From an uncultured Gammaproteobacteria bacterium (GTDB taxonomy: Bacteria > Pseudomonadota > Gammaproteobacteria > Halothiobacillales > Halothiobacillaceae): DNA of 15,290 nucleotides. A model generated the notes under the pieces. It searched no databases. It saw nothing but the letters and a program-made list of their open reading frames with translations, and was not told where the DNA came from. Numbering within the stretch: the first letter of the stretch is position 1; each line of letters opens with the position of its first letter. The stretch covers positions 1 to 15,290 of the forward strand of contig CALKWL010000292.1 of assembly GCA_938004235.1 (NCBI GenBank), written 5' to 3'. Positions 14,120 through 15,290 of the stretch are shown here, piece after piece. The position numbers and the translations under genes were made by a program.

Positions 14120-15058
14120 ATGCGCGTTCCATTTGCGGCGGTTTTCCCGGGGCAGGGCTCCCAGTCCATTGGCATGATGAGCGCCTGGGGCGAGCATCAG
14201 GTGCAGGTTGAACAGACCTTTGCGCAGGCCTCTGCGGCGTTGGGCGGGCTGGATCTGTGGTCAATCGTCAGCCAAGGGCCGGATGCCGAGCTGAATCGTA
14301 CCGAAATCACCCAGCCGATCATGTTGGCCGCCGGGGTGGCGGCATGGCGCGTCTGGCAGGCGGCGGGCGGTTCCATGCCGATCTGCATGGCGGGGCATAG
14401 TCTGGGCGAATACACCGCCTTGGTGTGCGCCGGGGCGATGGATTTTGCCGATGCGGTGCGCGTGGTGGCGGAGCGCGGGCGCTTGATGCAGCAGGCCGTG
14501 CCTCTGGGGGAGGGCGCTATGGCGGCGGTACTGGGGTTGGATGACGCCGTGGTGGTTGCTGTGTGCGCTGAAGCGACGCAGGGCGCCGAGGTGGTTGAGG
14601 CGGTGAATTTCAATAGCCCGGGTCAGGTGGTAATTGCTGGCAGCTCCGCAGCGGTGGCACGGGCAACGCCGCTTTTACAGGTGAAAGGCGCCAAACGCGT
14701 GCTGCCTTTGCCGGTGAGTGTGCCTTCGCACTCATCTTTGATGCAGAATGCCGCCGTGCAGATGGCGCAGGTGCTGGATTCGGTGGAAATTCGTCGCCCG
14801 CTGATTCCGGTGTTGCACAATGTGGATGCGGCAGAGCATATCGAGCCGGATGCGCTGCGTGCGGCGCTGGTGAGTCAGTTGCATCGTCCTGTGTTGTGGG
14901 TGGATAGCGTGCGTGCCATGCAGGCGCGCGGCGCCGCGGCGCTGGCTGAGTTCGGGCCGGGCAAGGTGCTGGCAGGACTGACCAAGCGTATTGAGCGTGA
15001 TCTTGCGGCTTACCCGGTGCTTGATTTGGCAAGTCTGGATACGGCTTTGACCGAATGA
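14120..15058 (+). CDS. fabD: Malonyl-CoA:ACP transacylase
   Basis: Transfers malonyl from CoA to acyl carrier protein for type II fatty acid synthesis; cytoplasmic. The 312-residue protein is of normal length. The N-terminal PGQGSQ motif is at 10-15. The nucleophile is Ser94 in AGHSLGEYTAL, Arg119 in VAERGRLMQQA binds the malonyl carboxylate, and His204 in VPSHSSLM is the catalytic partner. The C-terminal GPGKVLAGL motif is present. Start ATG 14120 has GAAGGA 7 bases upstream. fabG follows after 22 bp, the usual fabD-fabG order. The common upstream partner fabH is missing; infA, reading the other way, is there instead. Confidence 0.96.
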   Translation: MRVPFAAVFPGQGSQSIGMMSAWGEHQVQVEQTFAQASAALGGLDLWSIVSQGPDAELNRTEITQPIMLAAGVAAWRVWQAAGGSMPICMAGHSLGEYTALVCAGAMDFADAVRVVAERGRLMQQAVPLGEGAMAAVLGLDDAVVVAVCAEATQGAEVVEAVNFNSPGQVVIAGSSAAVARATPLLQVKGAKRVLPLPVSVPSHSSLMQNAAVQMAQVLDSVEIRRPLIPVLHNVDAAEHIEPDALRAALVSQLHRPVLWVDSVRAMQARGAAALAEFGPGKVLAGLTKRIERDLAAYPVLDLASLDTALTE

Positions 15059-15080
15059 TTATTGAAAGGGGAATGTATTG

Positions 15081-15243
15081 ATGACTATGGAATTGGCAAA
15101 TGACATTGCGCTGGTCACCGGCGCATCACGCGGCATTGGCGAGGCGATACTGCATGATCTGGCGGCACGCGGTGCGCGCGTGGTGGGTACGGCGACTTCG
15201 GATGCAGGCGCGGCGGCCATTGCAGCTAAATTGGCCGAAAAAG
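15081..15243 (+). CDS. fabG: 3-oxoacyl-ACP reductase FabG, 5' end only
   Basis: NADPH-dependent short-chain dehydrogenase that reduces beta-ketoacyl-ACP in fatty acid elongation. Only the first 54 residues are present before the adapter. They show the start of the Rossmann fold: ALVTGASRGIGEAI with the TGxxxGxG cofactor motif at 13-20, and a second strand ARVVGTATS. The assignment rests on this motif plus position right after fabD. AAAGGGGAA lies about 7 bases before ATG 15081. The apparent C terminus EIGRAHV is adapter translation and not part of the protein. Confidence 0.88.
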
Positions 15244-15290
15244 AGATCGGAAGAGCACACGTCTGAACTCCAGTCACGTCAGTCAATATC
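15244..15290. other. Illumina adapter read-through (not genomic)
   Basis: AGATCGGAAGAGCACAC begins the forward TruSeq index adapter. It is followed by the index GTCAGTCA, the reverse complement of the index at the other end, and by ATATC (textbook ATCTC, one mismatch). The same index at both ends shows a single library and no trimming. Confidence 0.97.

Overview
This 15.3 kb window is an assembled contig of a proteobacterium, most likely a gammaproteobacterium. The gene set (DnaB, Alr, Orn, MgtE, RsgA, InfA, FabD, FabG), the dnaB-alr order, and the near-adjacency of orn and rsgA all fit that group. I cannot name the genus. Both ends are sequencing adapter, not genome: positions 1-55 and 15244-15290 match the Illumina TruSeq/P7 adapter in opposite orientations with the same 8-base index (TGACTGAC / GTCAGTCA). 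Only about 56-15243 is biological, and the first and last genes are cut by the adapters.

Layout. 56-3985 (+): the 3' end of a SPOR-domain gene, then dnaB, alr (ATGA overlap with dnaB) and a CE7/acetylxylan-esterase-like hydrolase. 4119-4862 (+): a second, unrelated alpha/beta hydrolase. 9147-4838 (-): a two-gene RND efflux operon (membrane fusion protein, then permease) with an ATGA overlap and no outer-membrane factor in view. 9148-9797: about 650 bp with no convincing gene, holding a strongly structured, multi-hairpin repeat and an inverted partial copy of it. 10328-9798 (-): orn, diverging from mgtE-rsgA (+). 12831-13645: a small secreted or lipid-anchored protein with three cysteine-rich repeats, bounded by 14-bp imperfect inverted repeats. 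A third copy of that 14-mer lies at 374-387, just before dnaB. 13688-13777: a 90-bp MITE-like element with 14-bp terminal inverted repeats, 5 bp from the infA stop codon. 14001-13783 (-): infA, divergent from fabD and the start of fabG (+).

The coding part is mostly housekeeping: replication, D-Ala for peptidoglycan, RNA turnover, Mg2+ uptake, ribosome assembly, translation initiation and fatty acid synthesis. Efflux, two esterases and one uncharacterised repeat protein are the accessory genes. I see no new multi-gene system. The parts most worth a second look are the repeats: the branched 9299-9515 element with its inverted copy and a truncated copy at 3987, the inverted-repeat-flanked cassette, and a hairpin that overlaps the mgtE ribosome binding site.
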